The notes below the pieces were generated by a model, which did not search any database, was not told where the DNA came from, and was given only the letters and a program-made list of their open reading frames with translations. A stretch of DNA of 64,000 nucleotides from Phaseolus vulgaris (lineage: Eukaryota > Streptophyta > Magnoliopsida > Fabales > Fabaceae): contig NC_023756.2 in the NCBI RefSeq assembly GCF_000499845.2, forward strand, positions 31,637,660-31,701,659, given 5' to 3'. This document shows positions 45,842 to 56,276 of the stretch, piece by piece. A program made the position numbers and the translations under genes. Position 1 is the stretch's first letter. Each line of letters begins with the position of its first letter.

Positions 45842-46599
45842 TGATGTGAGTTGATTTTTAAAGGGTTCCATTTTATGGTGACACTTTACTTAGAGTTGGG
45901 ATTTTAACAATTAGTGATGAAACCTAAGGAAGATTCTCACTAGACACGAACTTAACCAAGTGGTTAAGTAAGTTTGAAGGTTCACTTCACAAAAGCAAAA
46001 ATCAAAATTAGTATATGGTGATAGATGGAATACAAAGTGGAAAAGAGAAGCTATGAGGTAACATCAATGGTGGACATGGTCGAACCAAATGATGATCCAC
46101 AAGCATACAATTAACAACAAAATAAGCGAGACAAGAAATAAGTTAAAGACGATAATGAAAATGGGAATGGAAATGGAAAAGAGATGAAAGAAGGAACTTA
46201 TGGAGTGTGGTGAGAATGGTTCACACCACTTAGGGTGTGGTAGCCACCAAGATGAGTGAAGGGCTTCCACTTGAGAGTCTCACACACCTCAAGATAAGAC
46301 CAAGTTTAGAGGAAACAAGCCTCACTCAGAGTTTCTTTACTTAAAATTCAACATGAAAAATACACTAGGTAGGTCTCTTATTTATAGGTGAAGGAGCCTT
46401 GGAAAACAAGCAAGAGGGATAAGATGGGAAAGAGAAATATGGTGCGGCTAGGGTGTTTGACCTTTGTCAATGCCGCACCATAAGCCTAGTTTCTAAGAGC
46501 TAGGTCAAAACAAGCTAAAAATGCTAGTGCACCCTCTCTTTTATGCTAAATGACACCTATTCTACTAAAATTAAAAATAATGAAACCAACTGATGCTCA
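45842..46599 (-). repeat. 3' LTR of the CRM-like element
   Basis: 758 bp, TG...CA. The minus-strand TATAAATA box is at 46379-46386. It lies 46 bp beyond the pol stop codon. Confidence 0.8.
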
Positions 46600-46644
46600 A
46601 AACCCAAGGCCTATGCTCTGCTCCTCGTGATCCTCTGGGGCAAT

Positions 46645-49517
46645 CTAGGTGTTGAGGCAGTAGTTGGGGAATCCTGATCGGGCCCTACAAGGCATACTCC
46701 TTGTCTTCCTCCTTGCAGGTTGGGCTTGGTTAGTAGGCGCACTCTCTCTTAGGTCCTCATCATGCTCTCCGGGTGGGACGGAATTCGTCCACGAATTTGG
46801 AAGACCTGCAGAAAAAGGAGTCAGATCACTGGTATTGAAAGAATTACTACCTAAATAGGTGTCAGGAAAATCCAAATTATATGCATTGTCATTGATCCTC
46901 TTAATGACTTGAAAAGGGCCATCGTTAGGAGGTAGAAGTTTGGACTTCCTTTGAGTAGGGAAGCGATCTTTCCTCAAGTGAAGCCAAACCCAATCCCCGG
47001 GTTCAAAGATCAATGCCTTGCGCCCCTTATTGGCATGCTCAACATACTTACCTACCTTCCTTTCTATTTGAAGCTTGATGTGATGGTACAAGTCTTTAAT
47101 AAAGTAAGTTTTTTCAAAACCATCTTTGCGCAACACCTCATCAAGTATAGGGATAGGAAGGAGGTCAAGGGGTGTGAGGGGATTGAACCCATACACAGCC
47201 TGAAAAGGGGTGTGGGAAGTAGAAGAATTAACTACCTTATTATAAGCAAACTCAATATGAGGTATCAAGTTTTCCTACATCCTTGGGTTCCCTGAAATAA
47301 GGCACCTCAGCATTTAACCCAAAGTCTTATTAACCACTTCTGTTTGACCATCAGTTTGGGATGACAAGTAATAGAAAACAAGAGTTTCGTTCCAAGTTTT
47401 CTCCACAATGTCCTCCATAAGTGACTTAAGAACTTAGAATCCCTGTCGGATACAATACTTATAGGGAGCCCATGCAATCTAACTACTTCCTTGAAGAAGA
47501 GATTTGCAATATAACACACATTATCTACTTTGTGGCATGGAATAAAGTAAGCCATTTTAGAAAATCGGTCCACTACCACAAAGGTAGAGTCCATACCCTT
47601 TGATGTCTTGGGAAGACCTATAATGAAATCCATAGAGATATATACCCAAGGCATGTCTGGGATGGGAAGAGGGGTATATAAGCCATGGGGTTGGACTTTA
47701 GACTTGGCTTTCCTACATGCTATACACTTGTCACAAAAGTTATGTACGGATTTGCGCATGTGGGGCCAAAAGAAATGCTCATGTAATGTGTCTAAAGTCT
47801 TAGCTACCCCAAAATGTCCCATAAGACCACCCTCATGTGCCTCTCTAACAAGAGATTGCCTCAAAGACCCTTGAGGAACACAAAGTCTCTTTCCTTTAAA
47901 GAAAAAATCATCATGTATGAAATAGTCTTTGTGTCCTCCCTTTGAGCACTCTTGATAGATATGAGAGAAATCAAGATCATTTTTATAGATTTCCTTTATT
48001 TGATCAAAGCCCAAAATGGTAGTATCTAAAACATTTAGCAAGGTATGCCTTCTTGAAAGAACATCTAGAACTACATTAGTTTTACCTTGCTTATGTTTGA
48101 TCACATAAGAAAATTGTTCAATAAACTCCACCCACTTCGCATGTCTCTTGTTGAGCTTGCTTTGGCCTTTCAAATATTTAAGGGATTCATGATCACTATG
48201 GATCACAAATTCCTTTGGAAAAAGATAGTGTTGCCAATTTTGCAAGGGTCTTACAAGAGCATAAAGTTCTTTATCATAAGTGGAGTAATTGAGATGACTC
48301 ACCTTAAGTTTCTCATTGAAATAAGCTATGGGGTGACCCTCTTGAAGGAGGATAACCCCAATGCCTATGTTGGAGGCATCACATTCAATTTTGAATGTCT
48401 TAGTAAAGTTGGGTAGTGCTAAAATGGGTGCCTTGGTCAATTTATATTTTAAAGTTTCATAACCTTTTTCATGTTCCAGGCCCCATTTAAACACCACGTC
48501 CTTCTTTACTATGGCATTGAGAGGTGCGACAATGGTACTAAAGTCTTTCACGAACCTTCTATAAAAACTAGCAAGTCCATGAAAACTCCATACCTCACTA
48601 ACATTGGTGGGTGTGGGCCAATGTCTAATTGCTGCAACCTTTTCTTCATCCACATGCACCCCTTGTGAACTTACCACAAACCCTAGGAAGTCTATGTGGT
48701 CTACTATAAACACACATTTCTCAAGATTAACATACAATTTTTCCTTCCTAAGGGTTTCCATAACTTTCCTAACATGCTTCTTATGGTCCTCTAAAGACAA
48801 GTTGTAGATGAGAATATCATCAAAATAGACCACTACAAACTTGCCAATGAAAGGTCTTAACACATGGTGCATAAGTCGCATGAAGGAGCTTGAAGCATTG
48901 GTTAAGCCAAAGGGCATGACTAACCACTCATATAAACCAAATTTGGTCTTAAAGGCGGTTTTCAATTCATCTCCCAGTTTAATCCGAATTTGGTTATAAC
49001 CACTCTTAAGATCAATTTTGGTAAATATCTGAGACCCATGTAACTCATCCAACAAGTCATCTAACCTAGGAATGGGATGTCTATACTTAATGGTTATGTT
49101 GTTTATATCCCAACAATCCGTACACATCCTCCAACTCCCATCCTTTTTAGGGACAAGAATTACAGACATCACACAAGGACTCATGCTTTCTTGCACCCAC
49201 CCCTTAGTTATTAAATCATCCACATGTTGTTGAGTTTCCTTGGTTTTGGTTGGATTGGTCCTATAGGCTGGCCTATTTGGTAAAGAAGCTCCTGGTAGAA
49301 AATCTATTTGGTGCTCAATTCCCCTGAGAGGAGGTAGTCCTTTAGGGGGATCTTGAAACACATCTTCAAATTCTTTTACCAAATTTTCCAAGCAAATAGG
49401 ACTATTTATCGTTGACTCACTCCTAAGGTTTTTCTTTGGAAAAGCTATGAAAATAGACTTTTGTGAAAGCATTACCCTTTTAACCTCTTTGGAAGAAATG
49501 AGAAGGCTTTTCTTCAA
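46645..49517 (-). pseudogene. Ty3 pol: reverse transcriptase, RNase H and integrase
   Basis: Copies retroelement RNA into cDNA and inserts it. The frame 49517-47307 contains the PR-RT linker, RT with [25 protein letters not shown] and the catalytic YFDDILIY, RNase H with FKIECDAS and [12 protein letters not shown], an HHCC zinc-finger region ([10 protein letters not shown]...CIACRKAKS) and the start of the DDE core ([15 protein letters not shown]). The frame is then lost near 47310, at the position of the PQTDGQ-like block. A second frame (47268-46645) has the last part of integrase: MIPHIEFAYN, LEFEPGDWVWL-like GPF/Y region and a basic Arg-rich end. One frameshift near 47290 and an altered catalytic neighbourhood suggest it is inactive. 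Enzymatic motifs in RT are intact. Confidence 0.92.
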
Positions 49518-49575
49518 ACTCTTTTTTTCTTTTTCTTTCTCTCTTTTCTTTCATTCCCATTTGGTCCTCATGGAC

Positions 49576-49917
49576 TTATTTTGGTGAGAGAGATTTAAGT
49601 TTGATCTTAAGCCCATGGAAGGTGAAAGAGATTTTGTTGGTAAGGCCATCATGTAGGGTTTTCCTATCATATTGCAATGGCCTACCTAAAAGAATGTGTG
49701 TAGCTTCCATAGGTATAACATCACACAAGACCTCATCCTTATATTTACCAATAAAAAAGGCTTTGAGGACTTGTTGGCTTACTATTATCTCCCCCTCTTC
49801 ACTTAACCACTGAAGTTTATAGGGCTTTCCATGAGAGATGGTAGGTAACCCAAGGTGTTCTACCACTCTTGTGCTTGCCAGATTCGCACAACTCCCCCAT
49901 CCACAATCAAGGAACAC
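49576..49917 (-). pseudogene. Ty3 aspartic protease region
   Basis: Encodes MFLDCGWGSCANLAS, where the usual D-S/T-G-A active site has become D-C-G-W-G, followed by a hydrophobic I-L-L-G-R-P motif typical of the protease fold's end. It overlaps no other frame and is separated from pol by stops at 49520-49575. Cleavage of the polyprotein is its normal role. The altered triad suggests loss of activity. Confidence 0.7.
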
Positions 49918-50115
49918 AACTTATCATTAATGAGGCACCTAGTGTGGAAAATGTTTTCTCTTTGACTTTCATCAAAAGGTTTTAAAACATGGCCTAGCAT
50001 GCACCTCACTACTAACAAGTCTCCTTCACATGGAATTTCACTTTCTTCCTAACTTGGGGGGATCTATAAGAGGTAGGGGACCTAGACCTTTGTGAGTTAT
50101 GGTCACTCATGACAA

Positions 50116-51181
50116 CCCCCCCCCCCCCCTTTAACCATCATGGTTCTCTTAGAAGGAAAATTTGAAGTAATATGCCCAAAACCTAAACATTTAAAACACT
50201 TTTGATTTTAGGTTTTGGTAGGTGTAGAAGTGGAGGGCTTAGAATTCCTAGAATTGTAAGTGGAATCTTTCACAAAATTTGAGATAAAAGTTTTTGAAGA
50301 AGACTTGTTTTTGTTTTTCCAAGATGATTGGTAATAACCATCATTATGAGAGTTTTTGAAATGAGTTTTCTTTGAAAGTTGAGATTTAACCTTGATGGCA
50401 AGGTGAACCAATTTTTCTAAAGATGAATACTCATAAAGTTCTACCACATCTTGGATTTCCCTTCTCAAACCACTTACAAATCTAGCCATTTTAGACTCAT
50501 CACTTCATTCATGTCAATTTTAGTTAAAGTCGTTTCAAGCTCTTTAAAATACTCATCAACACTTTTTGGTCCTTGTTGAAGCCGTTGGAGCTTCAACAAG
50601 AATTCCTTCCTATAGTGTGGAGGAACAAACCTAGCGCGCATCCATAATTTCAAATCATTCCAAGAGACCACGACTGACCTCTTGTTAAGTCCAATGTCCA
50701 TTACAGATTTATGCCACCACTGCATGGTATAGTCTAAGAATTCTAAGGAGACTTCTTTGACTTTTTGGTCTTCTTGGACCTCATGTACATTAAAAATTTG
50801 TTCAACCTTAGCCTCCCATCCTAGGTAAATGTTGAGGTCAGTTTCCCCACTAAAACTAGGAATTTTGACAAAAGAAAAAGAAATTCTTGGAAGATGGTAT
50901 TGGTGGCGCCTCTCATAATATTAATGCATTATCCATTCTTCCTCTTCTTCTTCTTGGCTGTCGTAATGATGGTAGCTCCTAGAAGCTCTCTTTTGCTCCC
51001 ACCTTCTTCCTCTGGGTTGTCTTTCATGAGCCGATTCAAGCCTTTGTAGCCTCTCCTTCAATTGTCTCATTTCTTCGTCTTTTTGGGCAAGTGATCTCTT
51101 TGTCGCCGCCAATTCACCCATAAGGAAAGCCTTTTGGGGAGATTGAGGCTTAGACGATTCCCCTAAAGAAAGATGAGCCAT
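50116..51181 (-). pseudogene. Ty3 gag (Retrotrans_gag) with zinc knuckle
   Basis: Gag forms the retroelement particle. The start is the ATG at 51181 (MAHLSLGESSK), with a coiled-coil-like Lys/Glu-rich N-terminus. A frame break at about 50920 is followed by the gag core (W-W-H-K-S, W-N-D-L-K-L-W-M, VPPHYRKEFLLKLQRLQQG, DEYFKELE; 50725-50474) and RFVSGLRREIQDVVELY (50485-50430), in another frame. A stop precedes the zinc-knuckle stretch at about 50200-50150 (C-F-K-C-L-G-F-G-H). It ends at a 14-base C-run (50116-50129), G on the coding strand. At least three lesions. Confidence 0.82.
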
Positions 51182-51648
51182 AATTCACAAGTGAACAAAT
51201 AATTAGTGAAATAAAAGTTAGAGCACTCTCTCTCAAACTTGTGTCAGTTTTGTGTAAAAATAAAGAAGAGAACACACAAAGCACTTAAAAAGAAAAAGTC
51301 CTCTAACAAAGGTCTATCTTGATGTTGAAAACTCTCAAATGAAAAAGGAAAAAGCCCTAATCACTTGATTTCAGAAGAACGACAACAAAACTAAGAACTT
51401 TAAAAGACAACAAGAAAAGCTCAAAACAAAGAAAGCTAAAACCAAATTGGAAGAAGAAATTATGACAAAACTTTAAAACAAAGACAAACAAGAAAAGCAC
51501 ACAAAAAGACTCTAAGACACTTGCTAAAATTTTAACAATGAAACTTTCTTTAGAAATTGTTAAAGAAAAAGGATAAAAATTCCACAATGTTGAAATCAAT
51601 TTGCAAATCAAGATGAACCCCAAAATTTGAAATGTTGCTCTTTGAAAA
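51182..51648. other. 5' untranslated region of the CRM-like element
   Basis: A/T-rich leader between gag and the solo LTR. No gene. An 88-codon hydrophobic frame (51357-51623) is not supported. Confidence 0.6.
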
Positions 51649-52861
51649 TGTTCCCGCCGGTTGACCAGGGATGTCTTCGTGCGTGGCTTCTACTCGCGAG
51701 CTAGGGCATCTTCGTTCTGCGCCATCGTGAGTACCTGAAAAGAAGTGAACAAAGGGGCGCCCTCGCGGCCGTTTGCACTCTGATGATCAAGTCAACAAGC
51801 GAGAAATATCAAATGTGACACACCTCCGTATCGGAACACCGTGAATGGATGCTCTGAAGGTGGTCGAATAACTGAGTGACTAATTTACTTCTCTAATCGC
51901 CTGTGCGTACAGTGGGTGCGCGAGCAAGCAACTAGAGTGTGTGTCAAACTGAGTCCGGATCCACCTCAAACGTCTAAAGCTCCCTTTAAACGTATCCAGC
52001 ATTCAAAGCGTTCTAAAGCGCATTTAAGGCGCTTAAAAACGTTCAACGCGTTTAAAACGTTCAAAGCATTTAAAGTGCTTTAAAGCGTTTGAAACGTAAA
52101 CTGAATAATAACGTACCTTAGCAAACTTTCAGGAAAACTTATACCCATTCATGTTTCAGTGCTTATTGATCTGTGTTCTTCTGACTTGATTGCTATTCTA
52201 CGTGGAGGGCCTTACAGCGTCGTAACCCAACTTAGGGACATTCCATCGTGTAAGTCCTCATTCTTCGAAGTGCATCTGGCGTAGGGGGTGACTTTCTGGG
52301 TGGCAACTCATGTGCCCCAGCCTCTAGTCACTCGCCTTGGGAGTGTATATACCTTCCTCTCGCACTACGAACATGGTTCGCCCCTGGGCATGGCCCTCTC
52401 ATGAGTTGTATCTATCCTAGGGGTCTCCCAGAGGTGGCGTGGGTACTTCACGAGTCAGGTTACTCCTTACTAGTACTGGGAATATGGCCTTGAAGCCACC
52501 TTTCTCTTCTCTTTATTACTGTTCTGAGGTATCGGGGTCCGAGACCTCCTCGTGGTGTCGCCCCCTCCATGGTCTTTCCTACCCATGGGTATCGGGGGGT
52601 AACACAGTCGATGTCTCAACTTGGCGACGCCTCAACTTGGCGACCTCTCCACCTGGCGACCCCTCCACCTGGCGACGCCTCAATCTGGCGACGCCTCAAC
52701 CTGGCGATGCCTTGTCCTGGCGATGCCTTGTCTTGGTGACGCCTTGTCCTGGCGACGGCTCAAGAGGTCAACCCATTGACTTTCTCCCCTGGGACCCCTT
52801 GATGGGTCCCACCACATGTTTGACTTTGACTTTGGTCAACGCCCGGGGACGGGATGGTACA
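51649..52861. mobile_element. GC-rich solo LTR with perfect target duplication
   Basis: Starts TGTTCCCGCCGG, ends GGGATGGTACA, 1213 bp, flanked by GAAAA at 51644-51648 and 52862-52866. It is strikingly more GC-rich than the element it interrupts. The same LTR family begins at 58350. It contains a cluster of TTTAAA-CG words (51970-52110) and 15-bp tandem repeats (52612-52760). Confidence 0.92.
52612..52762 (+). repeat. 15-bp GGCGACGCC tandem repeats in the LTR
   Basis: Around ten copies of a 15-bp unit (CTGGCGACGCCTCAA and variants such as CTGGCGATGCCTTGT) follow one another. Related GGCGACGCC words recur at 59395-59470 and 63105-63300, so the repeat is a family-wide LTR feature. Confidence 0.85.
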
Positions 52862-52898
52862 GAAAATGGTTGGAAAAACACAAGTTTTGCGAACCACA

Positions 52899-53665
52899 TG
52901 GTGTGAGTTGATTTTTAGAGGGTTCCATTTTATAGTGACACTTTACTTAGAGTTGTGATTTTAACAATTAGTGGTGAAACCTAAGGAAGATTCCTACTGG
53001 ACACGAACTTAACCAAGTGGTTAAGTAAGTGTGAAGGTTCACTTCACAGAGGCAAAGATAGAAATCAGTATATGGTGATGGATGGAATGCAAAGCGGAAA
53101 AGAGAAGCTATGAGGTAACATCAATGGTGGACATGGTCGAACCAAATGATGATCCACAAGCTTACAATTAAGAGAAAAATAACCGAGACAAGAAATAAGC
53201 TAAAGACAATAATGAAAATGGGAATGGAAATGTAAAGAAGATGAAAGAAGGAACTTATGGAGTGGTGGTGAGAATGGTTCACGCCACTTTGGGTGTGGTA
53301 GCCACCAAGATGAGTGAAGGGCCGCCACTTGAGAGTCTCACGCTCCTCAAGATAAGACCAAGTTCAGAGGAAACAAGCCTCACTCAAAGCTCACACAATT
53401 TGTGCAGAGTTTCTTTACTTAAAATTCAACATGAAAAATACACTAGGTAGGCCTCCTATTAATAGGTGAATGAGCATTGGAAAACAAGAAAGAGGGGTAG
53501 GATGGAAAAGATAAATATGGTGCGACTAGGTTGTTTGACCTTGGTCAATGCCGCACCATAAGCCTAGTTTCTAGAAGCAAGCTAAAAATGCTAGTGCACC
53601 CCCCTTTTATGCTAAATGACACCTATTCTACTGAAATTAAAAATAATGAAACCAACTGATGCTCA
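52899..53665 (-). repeat. 5' LTR of the CRM-like element
   Basis: 767 bp. It matches 45842-46599 over its length at about 90% identity; the terminal dinucleotide on the 3' side is preserved as CACACCA. Base 53666 onwards continues in homology with 46600-46760, i.e. into the 3' end of pol, not into flanking DNA. Confidence 0.75.
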
Positions 53666-53872
53666 GCACCCAAGGCCTATACTTTGCTCTTCGTGATCCT
53701 CTAGGGCAATCTAGGTGCTGAGGCAGTAGTTGGAGAATCCTGACCGGGCCCTATGTCTTGAGGCATGCTCATTGTCTTCCTTCTCAAAGGTTGAGCCTGC
53801 TTAGTAGGCGCACTCTCTCCTAGGTCCTCATCAAGCCTGAGAACTATTTACTTGAAGGGTCCTCAAGTGTTC

Positions 53873-55300
53873 ATGACAGTTTTCCTACACAGCTCATTAG
53901 GAGATGGAAATGTTACGAAATAAAAAATAATTTAAAAAATTAGAATAATAACTTACATAAGTTTCACAAGCACGAGTATCAACCCAATCACCCTTCTTGT
54001 TTGTTTGGGTGACCATAAATAGTTCATTAGGTTCAGGGGGACGACCATATTGACGTTCCTAATAATGTTGTACAATTAGAAATAGTATATGTTGCAAATG
54101 TAAAATGTATTCCATGTAAGACAATGACGAGTACTTACCAAGTTCACTATAATATCTTAGTGTGATTTTTGACATGTGGAGTGCAGTGCTCCACCACGAG
54201 CTAAAACCCTATTCACTTTGTTCTGAATTGATTTATCTTTGATCTTTTGTGTATCCCAACAGTTCATAAGCTCAACCCATTCCTGCTCGCCTATCCAGGT
54301 AGGTCGAACAACCTACCCTGGCTTTGGTCAACATGTCACAAAGTTTTCTTTTGACTTTAGACTCGTAGATCTTTTTAATCTGTCACTCATCCTAAGGTGC
54401 TCAAGTGACTCCACTCTGTTAAAAAGAGGAAAACATTTCGTTTCAGTTTTCCCATTTCGGTGGATTTGTATGAAATTGTAATTAAAAATTAAAATTACCT
54501 TAAAGTCAGTCCTCCATTTTATTTTTTCCTCCTCATTCATGGCATCATAATGATGATATGGACCTCTAAATTTAGATCGAATGCAATGTCCGGTGGCATC
54601 ACTAGCATAATGATTTGGTGTCCAACTACAATACAAACAAATCAAATTATAAACATTTTGTAATATGAAGATAAAATAAATATAAATTTAGGATAACTTA
54701 CCCTTTACCAAGAATTCGAATGATGACCCTACTAGTAGGGTTATGTTGGACATCCTTAAGGGGAAGGTCGTGCTCTGAAGCAGTAGCAGCGTCATGGTCA
54801 ACAAGGCCTTACATAGAGGCAATAGTGGTTGCATGGACAAATGGAGAAGATGTGGTTTGGACAATCGTATAAGGAGTGGTATGCACAAAAGTATGAGGTG
54901 TTGGACAACATAAATGTACTAGGGATGGGTTGGCCAAATGGAGCATGAGTGGGTTGGAGTGGAAAAATCCAAGTCTGGTGGAGTGGTGCAGGGACACTGT
55001 GATGGTAAGTCAGAACAAAGAATGACAACCTTGGTGGTAGTAGAATATTAGGAGGGTGTGAAGATGATGAAATATGTGTGTGATGAGGTGATATAGTGGA
55101 GAAGCATACCAAAATTGACCATGGCCGGAGAAGGAGGGGGTGGAGGAAGACGAGTTAGAAGACGATGTCGAGGAATGGGATGAAAGATGTGGACTACCAA
55201 CATCAGACATAGGTAAAATACCATAATAAGGGATGTTTCTTAGGTCTATAGCTAGCTGACCATGCATCAATGTAGAAACTCCACATCTCGGCTGACCACA
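53873..55300 (-). pseudogene. CACTA ORF2 (PTTA/Transposase_24) relic
   Basis: The second gene of En/Spm elements, a DNA-binding partner of TNP2. On the minus strand, a Ser/Pro/His-rich N-terminus (55270-54800) leads to HCIRSKFRGPYHHYDAMNEE and the W-R-T-D-F motif (54590-54500). Then come SLEHLRMSDRLKR, CDMLTKARVGC, a frame change, WVELMNCWDTQ, ARGGALHST, RQYGRPPEPNELFMVTQTNK and KGDWVDTRACETY, ending at a GTAAGT donor near 53960. Motif order matches the family well. Stops and frameshifts are present. The C-terminal piece is displaced to 45841-45480 by the Ty3 insertion. Confidence 0.82.
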
Positions 55301-55379
55301 CCTAACAATGGAATCATCCCTCCATCTAGTCCTAACTATTTTTCCTAAAAAAATATTTGTTGATAATATCAGTACAATT

Positions 55380-56276
55380 ATCTAATGATGATACGTTTAT
55401 TTATAGTTTATTAAAAGTAATATATGTGAGTCATCATTATTATCAAAATGTGAATCATCATTGTTTATGTGATTTTTCGAATAATTTTCATTTAAGAGGT
55501 CAATATCATCATCATCATCATCAAGTACTTCGACATTAGATGTGTTTGTTAAACATTCTAAATGTTCAATTATTGTAACTGGTAAGACATTAGACGTCTC
55601 ATCAGCTTGATATGACAATTCATCATTGATGTTGTCAACTTGCACATGTTATCGGGGTTTTGTTTTAATTGGAGCGCACCATCCACGAAGGTTTTTACAT
55701 ATGTTTGGGTAACTAACATAATAAACTTGTTTGATCTTTGGTAGAAGAATGAATGGATCATAGGGTCCATATCTTCCACTTAACTTGATTTCAACTAGAT
55801 TATATTGTGAATGAAATCTAGTCTCAACATTAATTGTAGGATCAAACCATTCATAATAGAATAATGAGATCTTCTTATTCAGGGCAACATACTCAAATTC
55901 ATATATATAATGAATTATACTATAAAAGTCGTCTTCTCCTCCGTTAGTAACACCTTTAACAAACAACCCACTATTTGTTGTTTTTTTACCATGATCCTAT
56001 GCCTTTGTATGAAACTTATATCCAATAACGAAGTACATGTTCCATGATGTTATCTTTGAATTAGGTCTCCAAGAAAGTCTCTTCAAGTTTAGGTTGATTG
56101 CATTCCTTTCATCATGAACATGTGTTATAGCAATAAGAAAACATTACATTTATTTATGAATTTCGATTAAATAAGAACATATGGGTTTAGGTTATACTCA
56201 CGTAGCTCTTGAACCATTCATAAAAATTATTATGTATGATTCTCGAAGCGTCTTCATCATTGATTGAGTACACTTG
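55380..56276 (-). pseudogene. TNP2 C-terminal (DUF4216-like) relic
   Basis: Reading down the minus strand: WFKSY, intron, SWNMYFVIGYKFHTKA followed by a stop, GLFVKGVTNGGEDDFYSIIH, YEWFDP, QYNLVEIKLSGRYGPYDPFI, QVYYVSYPN and LRGWCAPIKTKPR, then an acidic Asp-rich tail (55530-55400). This matches the DUF4216 domain of CACTA transposases. It precedes ORF2 as in a normal CACTA element. The rest of TNP2 would lie to the right, where the Ty3 copy at 56277 interrupts. Confidence 0.82.

Larger units (their letters stand above)
45842..53867 (-). mobile_element. CRM-like Ty3 element inserted in CACTA ORF2, with extra pol tail
   Basis: On the minus strand: a stretch matching the pol tail and 3' region (53838-53666), an LTR (53665-52899), 5' region interrupted by a solo LTR (52861-51649), gag (51181-50208), protease (49917-49576), RT-RNase H-integrase (49517-46645), and an LTR (46599-45842). 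The LTRs start TGAGCATCAG, end CTCACATCA or CTCACACCA, and are about 90% alike. A pol tail upstream of the 5' LTR implies a tandem pol-LTR-internal-LTR arrangement from unequal recombination. The flanks AGTCC (45837-45841) and GGTCC (53868-53872) may be a decayed target duplication. RT sequence type suggests the CRM chromovirus lineage. Confidence 0.8.
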
